From Clostridia bacterium (lineage in GTDB: Bacteria; Bacillota; Clostridia; Oscillospirales; CAG-272): a stretch of DNA of 47,120 nt. The notes beneath the pieces were generated by a model. That model was not told the origin of the DNA and ran no database searches. It worked only from the letters and a program-made list of their open reading frames with translations. Positions 1 to 7,356 of this stretch are shown piece after piece. The position numbers and the translations under genes were made by a program. Within the stretch, counting starts at the first letter, position 1. Every line of letters begins with the position of its first letter. Where the stretch lies: the NCBI GenBank assembly GCA_017531925.1, contig JAFXKD010000025.1, positions 1-47,120 of the forward strand, read 5' to 3'.

Positions 1-28
1 ACGGCGGTTGCAGTAGTGCAATCGCCGT
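1..28. repeat. Inverted repeat, possible terminator of the small-peptide unit
   Basis: Two 12-nt arms (ACGGCGGTTGCA and TGCAATCGCCGT) flank a GTAG loop and pair with a single G-U. It begins at the first base of the window, so more of the structure may lie outside. It lies about 55 nt downstream of the stop codon of the 19-residue minus-strand ORF and could end that transcript, although the poly-U tract would lie outside the window. Confidence 0.5.
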
Positions 29-81
29 TTCAATGTTTTTAGCTAAAGGAGGTGGCCCGCGGTGCCATTCGGGAGCCAAAC

Positions 82-141
82 TTATTCATTCTTGACGTTC
101 TCCGAGCTAAGTATCATAACAGCCTTAAAAACGGCCTTCAT
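82..141 (-). CDS. Tiny ORF, 19 residues, possible type I toxin-like peptide
   Basis: The ORF reads MKAVFKAVMILSSENVKNE and is too short for routine gene callers. The evidence for expression is in the flanks: a consensus promoter (TTGACA-17-TATAAT, 199-227) and a strong Shine-Dalgarno GAGGAGGTG (148-156) 8 nt before ATG at 141. A second in-frame ATG at 147 lies too close to the ribosome site to be preferred. The first eleven residues are amphipathic to hydrophobic, the rest polar. The arrangement (strong promoter, short peptide, stable downstream hairpin) is reminiscent of type I toxin or holin-like loci of Firmicutes, but the peptide is shorter than the usual members and has no full membrane helix. 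It might equally be a leader peptide or a decayed toxin. Function unknown. Confidence 0.4.
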   Translation of the reverse strand: MKAVFKAVMILSSENVKNE

Positions 142-198
142 GAACATCACCTCCTCAACGCGCCAAACACATTTAGCACCTTTGAATTTAGCAGAAAC

Positions 199-227
199 AT
201 TATATCATAATTACAGAAGAATGTCAA
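199..227 (-). promoter_or_regulatory. Consensus sigma-A promoter of the 19-residue ORF
   Basis: On the minus strand TTGACA (222-227), a 17-nt spacer and TATAAT (199-204) match the vegetative consensus at every position. Transcription would start near 192 and run through the tiny ORF toward position 1. Confidence 0.7.
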
Positions 228-267
228 TAGAATGTATAATCAGTAATATATTCACCGCACATAAAAT

Positions 268-297
268 AAGCGCACAGGGTTTTGCTCATGTGCGCTT
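268..297 (-). terminator. Terminator after the MFS gene
   Basis: Arms AAGCGCACA (268-276) and TGTGCGCTT (289-297) enclose a 12-nt loop. It lies 17 bases past the MFS stop on the minus strand and is followed there by an AT-rich tract (TATTTTA). T residues on the other side give weak bidirectional potential. Confidence 0.6.
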
Positions 298-313
298 TTA
301 TGTATTTTGGGAT

Positions 314-1528
314 TTAATTTTCAAGGATAAATGATTTTATTTGGGGATTGAAGCAAAGGTAGAGCATCGGCGCGAGGGAGAGCAGGCTTCCGACGGTGAA
401 TACTATAAATAGCGGGAACACGTCGCCTAAAAATCCGTAAGCCAATGCAGAGAGCGCTATTCCGCCCGTCGTTGCTGCGGAGAAGAATCCGAGGATCGCG
501 CCTCGGTTATCTTCGGGCAGAGCGAGCATCATCGATGCGCCGAATACGGTATTGCCTGCGCTATTGCCGAACGAGCCGAGAAGCATCCAGAGGCACATTG
601 GAATAAAGCTTGACGACTGATAAGCCAATATCCAGAATACGACCGAGCTCGAAAAGCCCAAAGCCAATATCCAATATCTTGATCTTGAAGAAAATTTGAC
701 CGTTCCGAGCATAATTACGCCTATAAGTGAGCCTACCGTATTCATTGACATTAATATTCCGTATTGCTCAACTGCCAAGCCCTTTTCGATGGTGAAGGGG
801 AGCATCAGAGTGAAGGGTCCGGAGGCAAGGAAGTTCAACAATACCGCGCAAGGAATAAAAACGCGCAGGCAGGGATTTTCAAAAATTGTTTTTACGGCAA
901 TTTTAAAATCGATCAAAATTCCGCTGAGTGAGACCTTTTCGCCCTGCCTTGGAGTTTTGGGAATGGAAATTAGCAGCTCGGAGATCGCTGAGTAGATATT
1001 TGAGCAGCCGTTGATGATTATTATGATCGGAACTCCCAAAAATGCTACCATTGCTCCGCTGAAGGCAGTTCCTATCATATTGATAGTAGAGCTTACTCCC
1101 GAAAAAAGCGACTGACCTCGTACCAGATCGTCGCGAGGTACTACGTCTATAAGGACCGTGTTTGACGCGGGAGAATAGAAAACTCCGCCAAGCGCCGCTA
1201 AAAATGCCGCAACGAGCACTATCGGAACACTGAGCTTATCGGAAAACGCAAGTATTCCGATCGTGAGCATCAAAATTCCTTGGAGAAAGTCACCGAGAAC
1301 GAGGATCCATTTTCTGTTTATCTTATCAACTACGGTTCCGCTGAATGGGGAGAGAAGCATAGTTACGAACATCGAAATGGACGACATAATTCCCATCAAA
1401 GAGTTTGAGCCCGTTTTCTCATATACCCAATAGCCTATGGCGACGCTGTACATAAGGTCACCTATCATACTGACCGCCGAGCCCTGAAGAAGCAAGATGA
1501 AGTTTTTATTCCATAATTTTTTGACCAT
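314..1528 (-). CDS. MFS transporter, MFS_3 / macrolide-efflux-like
   Basis: 404 residues, the usual length for a 12-helix major facilitator. The N-terminal half carries the motif-A-like loop between helices 2 and 3 (SGTVVDKINRKW, about residues 64-75), and hydrophobic segments are spread along the whole protein. The overall pattern fits the MFS_3 group, which contains macrolide efflux (Mef-like) and enterobactin-exporter-like proteins. It probably sits in the cytoplasmic membrane and exports a small molecule by proton antiport. The substrate cannot be told from sequence. The gene is monocistronic, with its own promoter (1558-1586) and terminator (268-297). The ribosome site before ATG is weak (GGTTGGTG). 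No regulator lies next to it. Confidence 0.85.
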   Translation of the reverse strand: MVKKLWNKNFILLLQGSAVSMIGDLMYSVAIGYWVYEKTGSNSLMGIMSSISMFVTMLLSPFSGTVVDKINRKWILVLGDFLQGILMLTIGILAFSDKLSVPIVLVAAFLAALGGVFYSPASNTVLIDVVPRDDLVRGQSLFSGVSSTINMIGTAFSGAMVAFLGVPIIIIINGCSNIYSAISELLISIPKTPRQGEKVSLSGILIDFKIAVKTIFENPCLRVFIPCAVLLNFLASGPFTLMLPFTIEKGLAVEQYGILMSMNTVGSLIGVIMLGTVKFSSRSRYWILALGFSSSVVFWILAYQSSSFIPMCLWMLLGSFGNSAGNTVFGASMMLALPEDNRGAILGFFSAATTGGIALSALAYGFLGDVFPLFIVFTVGSLLSLAPMLYLCFNPQIKSFILEN

Positions 1529-1557
1529 ATTTACACCAACCAGTTTTTTCTTTTAAA

Positions 1558-1586
1558 ATTATATCACAACTATATTAGAAAAACAA
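1558..1586 (-). promoter_or_regulatory. Promoter of the MFS gene
   Basis: On the minus strand TTGTTT (1581-1586), a 17-nt spacer and TATAAT (1558-1563). The -10 is perfect and the -35 matches at four of six positions. Confidence 0.55.
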
Positions 1587-1841
1587 GGGTTGCGCCATAC
1601 ATTTTGGATTTCAAAATAAAAAAACTCGGCAACTTAAGGTTGCTTTTCGTTATATAGGATGGTGTTGGTTCGCTAAATGCTCCAAAAATATACCGAAAGA
1701 GCAATATGACATATTTGCTTCGGATTTTTGCCGTATGCCTTTTCGAGCGATTTATCAAGCCTAATCCCGTGTTATCTTAGATGTGAAAAATAATGAGGGA
1801 ATGGCGAATATATCTAAAAAACATAAATCTTGTTGCAAACG

Positions 1842-1910
1842 GAAAAAGACTTAACTCTTGACAAAACTATCCAATACGTATATAATAATATTGGAAATAT
1901 TGAGAGTGTG
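1842..1910 (+). pseudogene. RHS/YD-repeat fragment, copy 1
   Basis: The reading frame here encodes LDKTIQYVYNNIGNI preceded by EKDLT. This closely resembles the segment LDKSFQYVYNEIGNI of the longer fragment at 2426-2693 and the YD-repeat pattern of RHS wall proteins and toxins (Y-x-Y-D/N-x-x-G-N-I). Only about 23 codons remain. The frame then runs into a stop at 1935-1937, just before the start codon of the 130-residue membrane protein. The rest of the 1587-1841 stretch shows no gene I can support, only short unrecognised open frames. Confidence 0.65.
1858..1886 (+). promoter_or_regulatory. Perfect sigma-A promoter inside the RHS fragment, copy 1
   Basis: TTGACA (1858-1863), a 17-nt spacer and TATAAT (1881-1886). 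The -35 is formed by the Leu-Asp-Lys codons and the -10 by the Tyr-Asn codons of the YD repeat. The predicted start near 1893 is about 46 nt before ATG at 1939. Confidence 0.75.
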
Positions 1911-1938
1911 GTTTATCGTATAGGTTTGTGGAGGTAAT

Positions 1939-2331
1939 ATGGATAATCTTTGGAAATATTTGACTACTGTAATTGCATTAATATTGTATGCTATTGCGAT
2001 AGTTGTATATGAATCTATCAAAAAAGGAGATGAATATATATTCAAAATTATTGCATTCTCTTTAGGTGTGATCCTCATGGTTTTTGTAAATATTCCATAC
2101 TTTCAAGATGCCATAGAAAATGAAACTACAAACGTAATTGCTGAGTATGTCAAATATCAGCCGGGTCGTTTGGGTACTCAAAGATTGTTCTTTGTAAGCG
2201 ATAAAAAAGAAATCAAATTGGAAGATTTGCTTATTAATCGTCCCGTTGCACACCTTGAAGAAGGTAAAATATACGAAATTGAGTATTATAATAACAGCAA
2301 ACTTATCAAGGAGTATAGAGAAGTGAAATAA
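1939..2331 (+). CDS. Orphan two-helix membrane protein, 130 aa
   Basis: I do not recognise the family. Hydrophobic segments at about residues 7-24 and 34-52 are separated by a short charged loop (KKGDEY). The remaining 75 residues form a soluble domain with alternating beta-like stretches (AEYVKYQPG, QRLFFVSDKKEIKLEDLL, KIYEIEYYNNSKLIKEYREV). The start is fixed by GGAGGT just before ATG at 1939. Transcription should come from the promoter embedded in the RHS scrap directly upstream, and a strong terminator follows at 2390-2424, so it is a complete single-gene unit. Because it sits directly behind a remnant of an RHS gene, an orphan immunity protein for a lost RHS toxin tip is a reasonable hypothesis. 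Nothing in the protein itself proves this. Confidence 0.75.
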   Translation: MDNLWKYLTTVIALILYAIAIVVYESIKKGDEYIFKIIAFSLGVILMVFVNIPYFQDAIENETTNVIAEYVKYQPGRLGTQRLFFVSDKKEIKLEDLLINRPVAHLEEGKIYEIEYYNNSKLIKEYREVK

Positions 2332-2389
2332 CCTAATGCACTTAAGATTAATAACAAAATCTTAGAAAGAGACTATTAATCTATTCAAC

Positions 2390-2424
2390 AGCCCAACCCA
2401 CAAATGTGGGTTGGGCTTCTTTTA
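2390..2424 (+). terminator. Strong terminator of the 130-aa gene
   Basis: Arms AGCCCAACCCAC and GTGGGTTGGGCT (12 bp) with an AAAT loop are followed by TCTTTTAT. It ends only 2-3 bases before the -35 of the next promoter (2427). Confidence 0.85.
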
Positions 2425-2425
2425 T

Positions 2426-2693
2426 CTTGACAAATCATTCCAATACGTGTATAATGAAATTGGAAATATTGTGAGTGTGACAACCACGAATGCGAGCGGA
2501 GTTGCTTCAACTCAGGTATTTACATACGGAGATAGCGCGCATCCCGATAGGCTTACAAGGGTTGGCACTACGGATATAACCTATGACTCAACGGGACGTC
2601 CTACGTCATACGGAGTAAGGACGATGTCTTGGATCAGGCGGACGCTTGATGACTAAATATGTAAGCGGTTCCACGACTACGAATATACAAAGG
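2426..2693 (+). pseudogene. RHS/YD-repeat fragment, copy 2
   Basis: An internal piece of an RHS repeat protein with no start codon of its own. Recognisable stretches are LDKSFQYVYNEIGNI, FTYGDSAHPDRLTRVG, TDITYDSTGRPTSYG and, after a frame change near 2630-2640, GGRLMTKYVSGSTTTN. These follow the order expected in the repeat region of RHS proteins (YD repeat, then DRL..., then ITYD..G.PTSY, then a GRxL..Y... segment). The frame is broken once and the fragment is cut by a terminator hairpin at 2694. It is too damaged to make a working protein. It most likely represents the leftover of an RHS gene whose ends were lost by recombination. Nothing else gene-like was seen up to 2910. Confidence 0.75.
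2427..2455 (+). promoter_or_regulatory. Perfect sigma-A promoter inside the RHS fragment, copy 2
   Basis: TTGACA (2427-2432), a 17-nt spacer and TATAAT (2450-2455), at the same place in the YD repeat as in copy 1. It would produce a short RNA of about 260 nt ending at the 2694-2724 terminator. Confidence 0.7.
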
Positions 2694-2724
2694 GACGGAT
2701 TTAAAATATCCGTCGCTTTTTTGT
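2694..2724 (+). terminator. Terminator after RHS fragment copy 2
   Basis: Arms GACGGAT (2694-2700) and ATCCGTC (2708-2714) with a 7-nt loop are followed by GCTTTTTTGTTTT. Confidence 0.75.
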
Positions 2725-2910
2725 TTTCTGTTTTCTTAGATGAAATATGTGAAAACTCATATCGAGCTGATCAGATTAATAACAAAAAGTTTGGAATTAA
2801 AAATTCGCTGATAGAAATTATTTATAAATGAATAAATCTCTTTTTATGACAAAAACTAAATTAGCAACAAAGAGAAAAGTTGGTTAATAACAAAGGAGAT
2901 TTATATATTT

Positions 2911-3465
2911 ATGAAAGCTACGGGAATTGTTAGAAGAATAGACGATCTTGGGAGGGTAGTCATTCCCAAGGAGATCCGTCGCACGATGAGAATACGCGAG
3001 GGTGATCCGCTTGAGATATACACGGACAGGGAAGGTGAGGTCATTTTTAAGAAGTATTCGCCCATTGGGGAGCTGACGAATTTTGCGGCGCAGTATGCGG
3101 ACACGCTTCACAAGGTCTGTATGATGGACGTTCTGATTTGTGATCGCGATGTGGTCATTGCCTGCGCGGGTGTGCCAAAGCGTGAGTATCTTGAAAAATC
3201 GCTCTCTGCGGAGCTTGAGGCTTTAATGGAGGGCAGGGCGCTCTACACACACACCGAGGGTGGGGAGCAGATGATGCCCCTTAACGATGCGCTTGCGCAT
3301 TACGTGAGCTGCGCGATGCCAATCGTGAGCAGCGGCGATATAATTGGTATTGTGGTGTCTTTAAAGAGCCTTGACGGATACGGCAAGAACAATCTATCTG
3401 CCGAGGTGGAGACGCGCCTTATCTCGACAGCGGCGGGCTTTCTCGGAAGGCAGTTGGAGGAATAA
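2911..3465 (+). CDS. spoVT: Stage V sporulation protein T, AbrB-type regulator
   Basis: 184 residues, close to Bacillus SpoVT. Residues 1-50 form the swapped-hairpin AbrB/SpoVT DNA-binding domain, with the typical opening MKATGIVRRIDDLGRVVIPK and the following RRTMRIREGDPLEIY. Residues 55-180 match the GAF-like regulatory domain (DVLICDRDVVIACAG, GDIIGIVVSLKS). In Bacillus it modulates sigma-G dependent genes in the forespore. Its presence indicates a spore-forming lineage. The ribosome site AAAGGAGA lies 11 nt before ATG. The gene stands alone between the RHS debris and a terminator at 3470-3498 that it shares with the convergent aconitase-X operon. I could not make out a convincing sigma-G promoter. 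Confidence 0.93.
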   Translation: MKATGIVRRIDDLGRVVIPKEIRRTMRIREGDPLEIYTDREGEVIFKKYSPIGELTNFAAQYADTLHKVCMMDVLICDRDVVIACAGVPKREYLEKSLSAELEALMEGRALYTHTEGGEQMMPLNDALAHYVSCAMPIVSSGDIIGIVVSLKSLDGYGKNNLSAEVETRLISTAAGFLGRQLEE

Positions 3466-3469
3466 AAAA

Positions 3470-3498
3470 TGCGAACCCTTTCGGGTTCGCATTTTTTT
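3470..3498. terminator. Bidirectional terminator between spoVT and the AcnX operon
   Basis: Arms TGCGAACCC and GGGTTCGCA with a TTTC loop have AAAAAA on the left and TTTTTTT on the right, so it can end transcription from both sides. Confidence 0.85.
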
Positions 3499-3502
3499 GG
3501 TT

Positions 3503-3952
3503 TTATTTAACCTCAACCGTGCCGTCTTCCTTGACGGTGATAGACATTCCGTCCTTTACGTAGTTGAGAAATTCGTCGCCGAGGGAGTCAACGACTACCA
3601 TTTTTGCCTTATCGTCCTTAAGCCAAACGTCTGCAATTACCACGCCTGCGCCTGCGAGGGAATCGATGGGCATTGAGAAGAGCATTGCCGCAGGCTGACG
3701 TCCCATTGCGCACGCGCAGTAGAGAACGAGTCCGCCCGTTGTTGAGCCTATTGTCTGAGGAAGGCAAAGAGCCTTGCCCGCCATCTGCTTATTATAGAGG
3801 TCGGGGTTGTTCTGGTCGCCGCAGGTAGCCTTTTTATCGCCGAACTGAAGCGCGCCCTGGAAGGATGCGAGTGTGTTAAGACCTGCGTGAGATACTACTG
3901 CCTCAGCGGTTACGTTGCCGGGGGCAACTATTCTGCCTTTAAAAGTCTTCAT
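3503..3952 (-). CDS. Aconitase X small subunit, swivel domain (DUF126)
   Basis: 149 residues, the normal size for the separate swivelling domain of aconitase X. Family marks are an N-terminal beta strand with GRIVAPGNVTAEAVVS, the central KALCLPQTIGSTTGG loop (the Gly-Ser-rich phosphate- or substrate-binding loop) and the RQPAAMLF..PIDSLAGAGVVIAD stretch. It pairs with the large subunit encoded immediately upstream: the large-subunit stop and this ATG are contiguous, so translation is probably coupled. Known aconitase X enzymes dehydrate cis-3-hydroxy-L-proline in bacteria or mevalonate 5-phosphate in archaea. The bacterial setting favours a hydroxy-acid or hydroxyproline-type substrate, but I cannot assign it from sequence. 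Confidence 0.85.
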   Translation of the reverse strand: MKTFKGRIVAPGNVTAEAVVSHAGLNTLASFQGALQFGDKKATCGDQNNPDLYNKQMAGKALCLPQTIGSTTGGLVLYCACAMGRQPAAMLFSMPIDSLAGAGVVIADVWLKDDKAKMVVVDSLGDEFLNYVKDGMSITVKEDGTVEVK

Positions 3953-5227
3953 TTATTTATCCCCCTTTGTGATTTTTTTGAGTATTTCTTCGTCCGTATA
4001 GTAGCGAGCCGTCGTATATGTGCGGAGCTTATTGGACGAGGTGATTACGGGCATTGATTTGCAAAGAGGGTTATTCATATACATAAGGGGACAGATGTAA
4101 GAAACGATAACGCCCGTTGCCTTAAGTCTTGCCGCGTATTCGGTCTTATTGAATTCCTCGATTACTGCGGGAGCAGATGTGAATACCGTGGGAACGATGA
4201 CCTTTTTATTTCCTGCCTCGCGAAGAGCATCCTCAACGCGAACGGTCCAGCTCTTAAGCTGTTCAAGGCTCATATGGGGACAGCCCATAAAGCAAAGCTT
4301 GGGGGAGGCGTCCTTATTCTTCCAGATCACGGGGTATGAGTCATATACTCTCTGAAGCTCTGCGTCGTCAATAACGTAGGTCTTTGCGCCCTCTGCGATA
4401 AGGCTCTCGCCAAGCTCTACTGCCTCGGGAGTGAGTCCGTCAACGTGGTAAAGACCTACTGCGCCGTTGGAAGCAGTTGCCGCGCCGAAGTCCTTAAGGA
4501 AGGAGCAAGCAGCATCGTTAAGCTCGTTACCGAGCCACTTATCAAGACCCTTGATATAGGGAACGTCCTCCATAACCTTCATACCGATAGCGGAGCCGAG
4601 AAGCTGAGCCTCGGGCTTTTTGGATGTTTTGATCTCAATTATCCAAGTAGCCTTTCTGCCCTCGTCGGTGAGAAGTCCGAAATAGGGAACGTAGCCAACT
4701 ATTGAGCCCATAATATCGATAATACCGGAGTTTCTGTTACATCTTGCGCCGAGAACGGAGTTAGCGTAAACCACCGCGCTCGATTCTGCCCAAGAGAGGA
4801 CCTCGCCCTTTTGGGGCTTATTGCCTACCTGATCGAGATAGCACGCGCAGGTATAAGCTTTTTCGTCCATAAGACCGAGAGCCTTGAGCTGACCGTCGTA
4901 GAAGTCCTGCTTTGAGTACATTGCTACATCGAAAACTATCTTCTGAAGAAGATTTGTGGGTACGTTCTTATCCACGGGGCGGGGGTCAACGGAGAATTTC
5001 TGCTCGGAGACTACGCCCGCGTCTATGAGCTGCTGCATAAGATCGAAAACGGGTGTCATCATCTTAAGACCGAAGCTCGTTACAAGGTGGTTATATTTAC
5101 TTGTGACGGGGACGAGCTTTTCTGCGCCGAAGAGCTCACCGTAGCGAACCACCGATTCCATTACCTTGGCGAGAGTTTCACCCTTTTCGCCGTTAAGTAT
5201 GGCTTGCTGTTCTTTTGTTAATATCAT
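3953..5227 (-). CDS. Aconitase X catalytic subunit (DUF521)
   Basis: 424 residues, the usual length of the catalytic subunit when the swivel domain is separate. Recognisable family segments are YANSVLGARCNRNSG, the GYVPYFGLLTDEGRKA region, LYHVDGLTPEA (the family pattern H-x-x-G-x-T-P-E-A) and LCFMGCPHMSLEQL (G-C-P-H). The conserved cysteines in the second and fourth of these regions are the expected iron-sulfur ligands. The protein would act in the cytosol as a hydro-lyase together with the 149-residue subunit. It follows the flavoprotein gene by 27 nt on the same strand and probably shares its promoter (7357-7385). The pairing with a flavoprotein reductase suggests a two-step dehydration-reduction route. 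Substrate unassigned. Confidence 0.85.
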   Translation of the reverse strand: MILTKEQQAILNGEKGETLAKVMESVVRYGELFGAEKLVPVTSKYNHLVTSFGLKMMTPVFDLMQQLIDAGVVSEQKFSVDPRPVDKNVPTNLLQKIVFDVAMYSKQDFYDGQLKALGLMDEKAYTCACYLDQVGNKPQKGEVLSWAESSAVVYANSVLGARCNRNSGIIDIMGSIVGYVPYFGLLTDEGRKATWIIEIKTSKKPEAQLLGSAIGMKVMEDVPYIKGLDKWLGNELNDAACSFLKDFGAATASNGAVGLYHVDGLTPEAVELGESLIAEGAKTYVIDDAELQRVYDSYPVIWKNKDASPKLCFMGCPHMSLEQLKSWTVRVEDALREAGNKKVIVPTVFTSAPAVIEEFNKTEYAARLKATGVIVSYICPLMYMNNPLCKSMPVITSSNKLRTYTTARYYTDEEILKKITKGDK

Positions 5228-5254
5228 AATTGAAATCCTTTCTTATGTAAGATA

Positions 5255-7321
5255 TCAGATCTTCATTGCAACGTCCCAAGCGCCCCAGATTACAGTTCTA
5301 AGGTTTCCTACGCTTGCCGCATCACCGATAACGTGAACGCCTGTATTAGTAACGGGAGCAGGATTGTAGCCAATGGATGTGATAACACTATCACACTTTA
5401 TCGTTTCATATTTGCCGTCCTTGTGCTTAACGATAACGCCGTCGTTTTTGATCTGGTAAACAGAGGTCTCAAGATGAACGGGAACCTGATATGTTTTGAA
5501 GAAGTCACGAAGATAGCTTGTATTTGCAAGGCAGATGCCCTTAGTCACGATAAGGTCGTCCATCATTTCGATGATAACGGGCTTCTTACCCTTGAGATAA
5601 AGGTCATAAGCGATCTCGCAGCCCGTAAGTCCGCCGCCGATAACTGCTACCGTCTGTCCAACCTCCTTATTGCCGAGAAGGTAGTCAACAGCCTCGATCG
5701 CCGTATGAGCGCCGTTTACGTTAAGTCTGCGTGCCTTAGCGCCTGTTGCAACGATTATCTCGTCCGCATTTATCTTGGAAACATCCTTGATCTCTGTATT
5801 GAGCTTAACCTCGATAGAAGGATATCTTCTTATCTCTCTGTTGTACCAAGCTATAAGCTCTCTGTCTTTTTCCTTGAAGGAGGGAGCAGCTGCTGCGATA
5901 AATACGCCGCCGAGCTTATCGGTCTTTTCGTAAAGAGTTACGCTATGTCCACGCTTTGCAAGCACTATTGCAGCCTCCATACCGCCGATACCGCCGCCGA
6001 TAACTGCTACGTTCTTCTGTTTCTTTGCGCGCTTGATGCTATATTTCTTGGACTGCATTGTTTCGGGATTGAGTGCGCAACGCGCGAGTCCCATTGTATC
6101 TGTAAGGTCCTGAGTATTAGCGTGTCCCTTGGAGGAAGAGAAGTTAAAGCATCCGCTATGGCAGCAGATACAGGGCTTGATCTCCTCGAGTCTGTCCTCA
6201 ATAAGCTTTGTGATCCATTCGGGGTCAACGAGGAACTGACGGGCAACACCGATGGCATCGATCCTGCCGTCCGCAACTGCCTTTGCGCCAACCTCGGGAT
6301 CCATTCTGCCTGCGCAGACTACGGGGATGGAAACACATTCCTTTATGTGAGCAACGTCCTCAAGGTTACAGTTCTCGGGCATATACATCGGGGGATGCGC
6401 CCAATACCAGGAGTCATACGTACCGTTATCGGCGTTGAGCATATCGTATCCGCAATCCTGAAGATACTTTGCGGCTCTTTCGCTTTCCTCCATATTACGT
6501 CCTATCTCAACGTAATCCTCTCCGGGCATTGCGCCGTAGCAGAAATCCTTCATTTTGGATTCTACGGAATAACGGAGAGAAACGGGGAAGTCGGTTCCGC
6601 ACTCGTCCTTGATAGCCGCAACTACCTCTGCGGCAAAGCGGTAACGGTTTTCAAAGCTGCCGCCGTATTCGTCGGTACGCTTATTGAAATATTCAATAGC
6701 AAACTGGTCAAGAAGATAGCCCTCGTGAACAGCGTGGACCTCAACGCCGTCAACACCTGCATCCATACAGAGCTTTGCGGTCTTTGCAAAAGCCTCGATG
6801 ATCTCATGGATCTGCTCCTTGGTCATTTCGGGGCAGATGATGTCATGCGCCCAGCGTGAGGGCTGAGGAGAGGGAGAAGCAAGCTCGTGATTTGTGTCTA
6901 TAACGGGCTTGATAAGCGCTCTTGTGAATTTGTTTTTGTGAAGAGGTGCTACGAGCTCGGTGATAGCCCAGGAGCGTCCCATACCTGCGGTGAGCTGAAT
7001 GAACACCTTTGCACCGGTCTTATGGATCTCGTCCATAAATACCTTAAGCTCCTCAAACATTTTGGGATTTTGCCAGAGCCATTTGCCCCAGAAGGTGTCG
7101 CGAAGGGGAGCGATACCGGGAATGATAAGACCAACGTTATTGTTGGCGCGCTCTAAAAAGAGCTTTGCTGCTTCCTTATCAAAATGACAACCGCCAAGCT
7201 CAAACCAACCGAAAAGGGAGGTGCCGCCCATGGGGCACATTACTATACGGTTTTTGATCTCAACGTTACCGATTTTCCAAGGCTCGAACAGCGCTTCGTA
7301 TTTGGGATCGAGATTTTTCAT
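5255..7321 (-). CDS. Old-yellow-enzyme type NADH:flavin oxidoreductase, Fe-S
   Basis: 688 residues from ATG at 7321, which has AAAGGA 8-9 nt upstream; longer frames upstream lack a ribosome site. The domain order matches 2,4-dienoyl-CoA reductase, BaiCD/BaiH and trimethylamine dehydrogenase. There is an FMN TIM barrel at about 1-380, with YLLDQF...NKRTDEYGG and an ENRYRF motif. A cysteine cluster follows (CICCHSGC, then RCALNPE) for a 4Fe-4S centre. The FAD fold comes next (VAVIGGGIGGMEAA, then LYEKTDKLGG), and a nested NAD(P)H fold (VAVIGGGLTGCEIAYDLY). Such enzymes reduce activated C=C bonds, mostly in anaerobes. Here it begins the operon containing aconitase X, so it could reduce the dehydrated product. 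The substrate is inferred only from that neighbourhood. A 508-codon open frame on the opposite strand is a shadow. Confidence 0.88.
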   Translation of the reverse strand: MKNLDPKYEALFEPWKIGNVEIKNRIVMCPMGGTSLFGWFELGGCHFDKEAAKLFLERANNNVGLIIPGIAPLRDTFWGKWLWQNPKMFEELKVFMDEIHKTGAKVFIQLTAGMGRSWAITELVAPLHKNKFTRALIKPVIDTNHELASPSPQPSRWAHDIICPEMTKEQIHEIIEAFAKTAKLCMDAGVDGVEVHAVHEGYLLDQFAIEYFNKRTDEYGGSFENRYRFAAEVVAAIKDECGTDFPVSLRYSVESKMKDFCYGAMPGEDYVEIGRNMEESERAAKYLQDCGYDMLNADNGTYDSWYWAHPPMYMPENCNLEDVAHIKECVSIPVVCAGRMDPEVGAKAVADGRIDAIGVARQFLVDPEWITKLIEDRLEEIKPCICCHSGCFNFSSSKGHANTQDLTDTMGLARCALNPETMQSKKYSIKRAKKQKNVAVIGGGIGGMEAAIVLAKRGHSVTLYEKTDKLGGVFIAAAAPSFKEKDRELIAWYNREIRRYPSIEVKLNTEIKDVSKINADEIIVATGAKARRLNVNGAHTAIEAVDYLLGNKEVGQTVAVIGGGLTGCEIAYDLYLKGKKPVIIEMMDDLIVTKGICLANTSYLRDFFKTYQVPVHLETSVYQIKNDGVIVKHKDGKYETIKCDSVITSIGYNPAPVTNTGVHVIGDAASVGNLRTVIWGAWDVAMKI

Positions 7322-7356
7322 AGAAGTGTTCCTTTCACATAAAAGATTATATAATA

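Noticed and set aside
62..334. 90-codon plus-strand frame starting at GTG with AAAGGAGG upstream
   Set aside because: It crosses the promoter, ribosome site and terminator of minus-strand units and has no protein-like pattern. The ribosome-site match is noted but not enough.
1570..1758. 62-codon minus-strand frame between the MFS gene and the RHS scrap
   Set aside because: It overlaps the MFS promoter, has no ribosome site and no recognisable features.
5333..6859. 508-codon open frame on the plus strand opposite the flavoprotein gene
   Set aside because: It lies wholly antisense to a clear enzyme gene, lacks a ribosome site and has no recognisable protein pattern; it is a codon-bias shadow.
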